Assembly (NCBI GenBank): GCA_026992355.1
Contig: JALXAE010000210.1
Coordinates: forward strand, 11,870 to 48,001
DNA from: Syntrophobacterales bacterium
GTDB lineage: Bacteria > Desulfobacterota > Syntrophobacteria > Syntrophobacterales > Thermodesulforhabdaceae
Length of the DNA: 36,132 nt
Direction of reading: 5' to 3'
Both the position numbers and the translations under genes were made by a program. A model generated the notes under the pieces. That model saw only the letters and a program-made list of their open reading frames with translations. It made no database searches and was not told the DNA's origin. Positions 34,458 to 36,132 of the stretch are shown here, in pieces. How positions within the stretch are numbered: position 1 is the stretch's first letter; each line of letters starts with the position of its first letter.

Positions 34458-35391
34458 GAATTCTGTGCTCCATAATAGTCTTTAATCGTGTTACGCTTTC
34501 CTGCACCTGGTATAACTCAGTGCCTGCTTTGAGTTCAATAATGTAAGGAACTGAATCTAAAACTGGTAATAATTCATGGAATTTGATTTCACCCTCACCA
34601 ATTGGAAGATGGTCATCGATTCCCTGAACATCATGGACATGAAATCCTGCCAATTGCTCCCGAAATCGCTTTAAATATTCTCCCTTCTGTACTATACCAA
34701 GCGATACATTTACAAAGTCGTGCCCTACATCATGCCAGTATTTTAAGGGAGCGCCATCGAACTCTTTGAATAAAACTTCAAAATCCTGAAGTTGAGGCAA
34801 TTCATGGTAGGAATAGCGATTTTCTGCTGCTATAGTAACCTGATACTTGATTGCACAATTAAGGAGTCTATCAAGGCTCTTTAAAAGGGCATCCAAATAT
34901 TTGGGGTGTAGCCTGTCTCGTTCTGAAATTTTGCGCTTCCAAAATAATGATTTTTTGTTTTCGTTTGTTCTTTCATCGTAGATAAAAGATTTTATTGTTT
35001 TCCATTCTGGATCCATTTCAATTTTTCCGCAATGAATGACTACAACAGCTCCATCAAGGTCGTTTGCATATTCCACAGTTTTTAAACTCCATTTCAATGC
35101 CAATTCCCGCTCATGGATGTCGGGGCTCGCCAAATTGAATACGTCACCGCTTGCTCGTAAAAAGGGAATGTCATCCGGTACTGGTACGAAGTTATGAAGA
35201 CTGAAAACCTTTAGTTTAAGCTTTTTTAGGAACTTTATTGATGTATTGAAAGCCTCTGGGGATATTCTGTAATTTATTTCAATGCCATCTATTTCGAAGT
35301 CTTCGAGATACGACACTATTTCTTTTCCAGGTCTTTCTTTATCTCCTAACCATGATGTCGATAAACCAACTAAAAGTCTATTTCCTGCCAT
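34444..35391 (-). CDS. Sugar phosphate isomerase/epimerase (xylose isomerase-like TIM barrel)
   Basis: The 315-residue protein fits the AP-endonuclease-2/xylose-isomerase-like TIM barrel family. Typical metal-binding blocks appear: SLHNFVPV, VVIHCGK, AAENRYSYHELP, YWHDVGHDFVN, GFHVHDVQG and the terminal IIELKAG glutamate. Members are divalent-metal sugar isomerases/epimerases or, more rarely, endonuclease IV; the substrate here is unknown. The ribosome-binding site is weak (AAGG at long spacing), but the start MAGNRLLVGLSTSW fits the family. It overlaps dacF by 14 bp and lies 17 bp after engB. Confidence 0.88.
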   Translation of the reverse strand: MAGNRLLVGLSTSWLGDKERPGKEIVSYLEDFEIDGIEINYRISPEAFNTSIKFLKKLKLKVFSLHNFVPVPDDIPFLRASGDVFNLASPDIHERELALKWSLKTVEYANDLDGAVVVIHCGKIEMDPEWKTIKSFIYDERTNENKKSLFWKRKISERDRLHPKYLDALLKSLDRLLNCAIKYQVTIAAENRYSYHELPQLQDFEVLFKEFDGAPLKYWHDVGHDFVNVSLGIVQKGEYLKRFREQLAGFHVHDVQGIDDHLPIGEGEIKFHELLPVLDSVPYIIELKAGTELYQVQESVTRLKTIMEHRIHESK

Positions 35392-35408
35392 AAAAGTTCG
35401 TTGCCTTT

Positions 35409-36005
35409 CTACACTTCCAGGAATTCGAATATTGCTTCTAGCAGTTCAGTCCTCCCGATTTTTTTCGTTGCAGAAAAAAGGAATAATTCCTCGGGCGCGG
35501 TTCCAAGCATTCTGGACGCTTCCACTTTTGCTTTGCTCTGCTGGTTTTTGGAAAGTTTGTCAGCTTTTGTAAGAACAGTAATAACTGGTATATGGTGCAG
35601 AATTAGCCAATTTCTTAGCTGAAGGTCCTCCGGGGTTGGGAGATGCCTACAGTCAATAATATGAACAACTGCTTTAAGTGTGTTTCTGTTTTTTAGATAT
35701 CCTTCAACCAACGGGCGCCATCTGGCTTGTACGGACTTGGGAACCTTGGCATAACCATATCCTGGAAGGTCAACAAAATAGAGTGATTTATTGATAAGGA
35801 AAAAATTGATGCTTTGAGTTCTTCCGGGGGTGCTGCTAGTTCTGACCAGCTTTTTTCTTTGTACCAGACAATTTATAAGGGATGATTTTCCTACGTTCGA
35901 CCTGCCGGCAAAGGCTATTTCCGGTAGCACTGGTTCAGGCAGTTGGTTGAGGTGAAACACGGAACACTCAAAAGCTGAAGATTTTATCTTAATATCCCTT
36001 TTCAT
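35409..36005 (-). CDS. engB: Ribosome biogenesis GTP-binding protein EngB/YsxC
   Basis: A small essential-type GTPase for 50S subunit assembly, 198 residues from the preferred ATG. The P-loop is FAGRSNVGKSSLIN, the switch I Thr lies in TSSTPGRTQSINFF, DLPGYGYAKVP is the G3 region, TKAD is the guanine motif and SATKKIG the G5. The track starts at a TTG at 36080, but ATG 36005 overlaps the stop of the upstream aminotransferase as ATGA, and the family N-terminus (MKRDIKIKSSAFECSV) begins there. The gene is coupled to the aminotransferase upstream, and the TIM-barrel gene starts 17 bp after its stop. Confidence 0.95.
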   Translation of the reverse strand: MKRDIKIKSSAFECSVFHLNQLPEPVLPEIAFAGRSNVGKSSLINCLVQRKKLVRTSSTPGRTQSINFFLINKSLYFVDLPGYGYAKVPKSVQARWRPLVEGYLKNRNTLKAVVHIIDCRHLPTPEDLQLRNWLILHHIPVITVLTKADKLSKNQQSKAKVEASRMLGTAPEELFLFSATKKIGRTELLEAIFEFLEV

Positions 36006-36132
36006 CTCGTTCGCGAATGAAGATACTCTTCTATCCTTTGCAAACCTCTCTCGATTAAATCCAGTGAATTTGCATAGCAAAACCTTAGAAATCCTTCACC
36101 GTTACTTCCAAAGTCTATTCCTGGCGTTACTC
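36002..36132 (-). CDS. Pyridoxal-phosphate aminotransferase, class I/II (C-terminal fragment)
   Basis: The right edge holds the last ~43 codons of a minus-strand gene that is absent from the ORF track because its start lies outside the window. The frame reads VTPGIDFGSNGEGFLRFCYANSLDLIERGLQRIEEYLHSRTR and then stops. GxxFGxxGxGFLRFCYA is the C-terminal signature of fold-type I aspartate/aromatic-type aminotransferases, with the substrate-carboxylate Arg in FLRF. The amino-acid substrate cannot be told from this fragment. Its TGA overlaps the ATG of engB by 4 bp. Confidence 0.85.
   Translation of the reverse strand, partial: VTPGIDFGSNGEGFLRFCYANSLDLIERGLQRIEEYLHSRTR

Noticed and set aside
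36006-36080. N-terminal extension of EngB from TTG 36080
   Set aside because: This stretch is the C-terminus of an aminotransferase in another frame, and ATGA overlap fixes the EngB start at 36005.

Overview
The window reads as chromosomal DNA of a Gram-negative, probably anaerobic bacterium. The gene set suggests a Desulfobacterota (sulfate-reducing or syntrophic) lineage: a split B12-dependent acyl-CoA mutase, long-form RmlA, DUF4301, a queA-tgt-rlmH-nadB-ftsQAZ run, and low-40s % GC as judged by eye. That placement is inference, since no rRNA marker is present. I see no insertion sequence, phage gene, CRISPR array, tRNA or rRNA.

Layout. (1) 1-2937, mostly minus strand: a multi-pass membrane protein with four LPQP-type internal repeats, a 515-bp intergenic stretch, and a GalE-like epimerase. 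(2) 3192-6374, plus: a three-gene operon (mutase large subunit, B12-binding small subunit, MeaB-type GTPase) ending in a 10-bp hairpin. The large subunit carries the Phe/Gln substrate-pocket pair of isobutyryl-CoA mutase instead of the Tyr/Arg pair of methylmalonyl-CoA mutase. (3) 6385-8937: a protein with a C-terminal J-domain, a CDF metal exporter with a Cys-rich tail, and an FlK-like hot-dog thioesterase. (4) 9234-16376, plus: a close-packed run of a ketopantoate-reductase-family enzyme, a short DnaJ-like protein, GDP-mannose pyrophosphorylase, a zinc-ribbon Nudix hydrolase, RmlB, long RmlA, a one-helix membrane protein and a phosphomannomutase/phosphoglucomutase. Together they make activated sugars (GDP-mannose, dTDP-4-keto-6-deoxyglucose) for surface glycans. 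(5) 16642-17463: a secreted protein with two tandem Cys-rich repeats and a PAN/Apple-like domain. (6) 17828-30054, plus: queA, tgt, rlmH, nadB, ftsQ, ftsA and ftsZ, then a 1008-residue three-enzyme fusion (PIG-L deacetylase, GT2, GT4-like) and a GT4, with many overlapping or near-overlapping junctions. Queuosine modification, NAD synthesis, division and glycan assembly may thus be co-transcribed. (7) 30208-36132: a 73-residue orphan on plus, then a minus-strand run (read right to left) of an aminotransferase C-terminus, engB, a TIM-barrel sugar isomerase-like gene, a DacF-type carboxypeptidase, DUF4301 and an orphan 349-residue protein.

Most novel-looking items: the Phe/Gln mutase operon, the three-enzyme fusion directly behind ftsZ, the LPQP-repeat membrane protein, the repeat-PAN secreted protein, and the orphan next to DUF4301. 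Several inverted repeats in leaders and intergenic regions have no assigned role. Start codons were moved from the ORF track where a Shine-Dalgarno site or a gene overlap decides the matter. All family calls come from reading motifs, without database searches.
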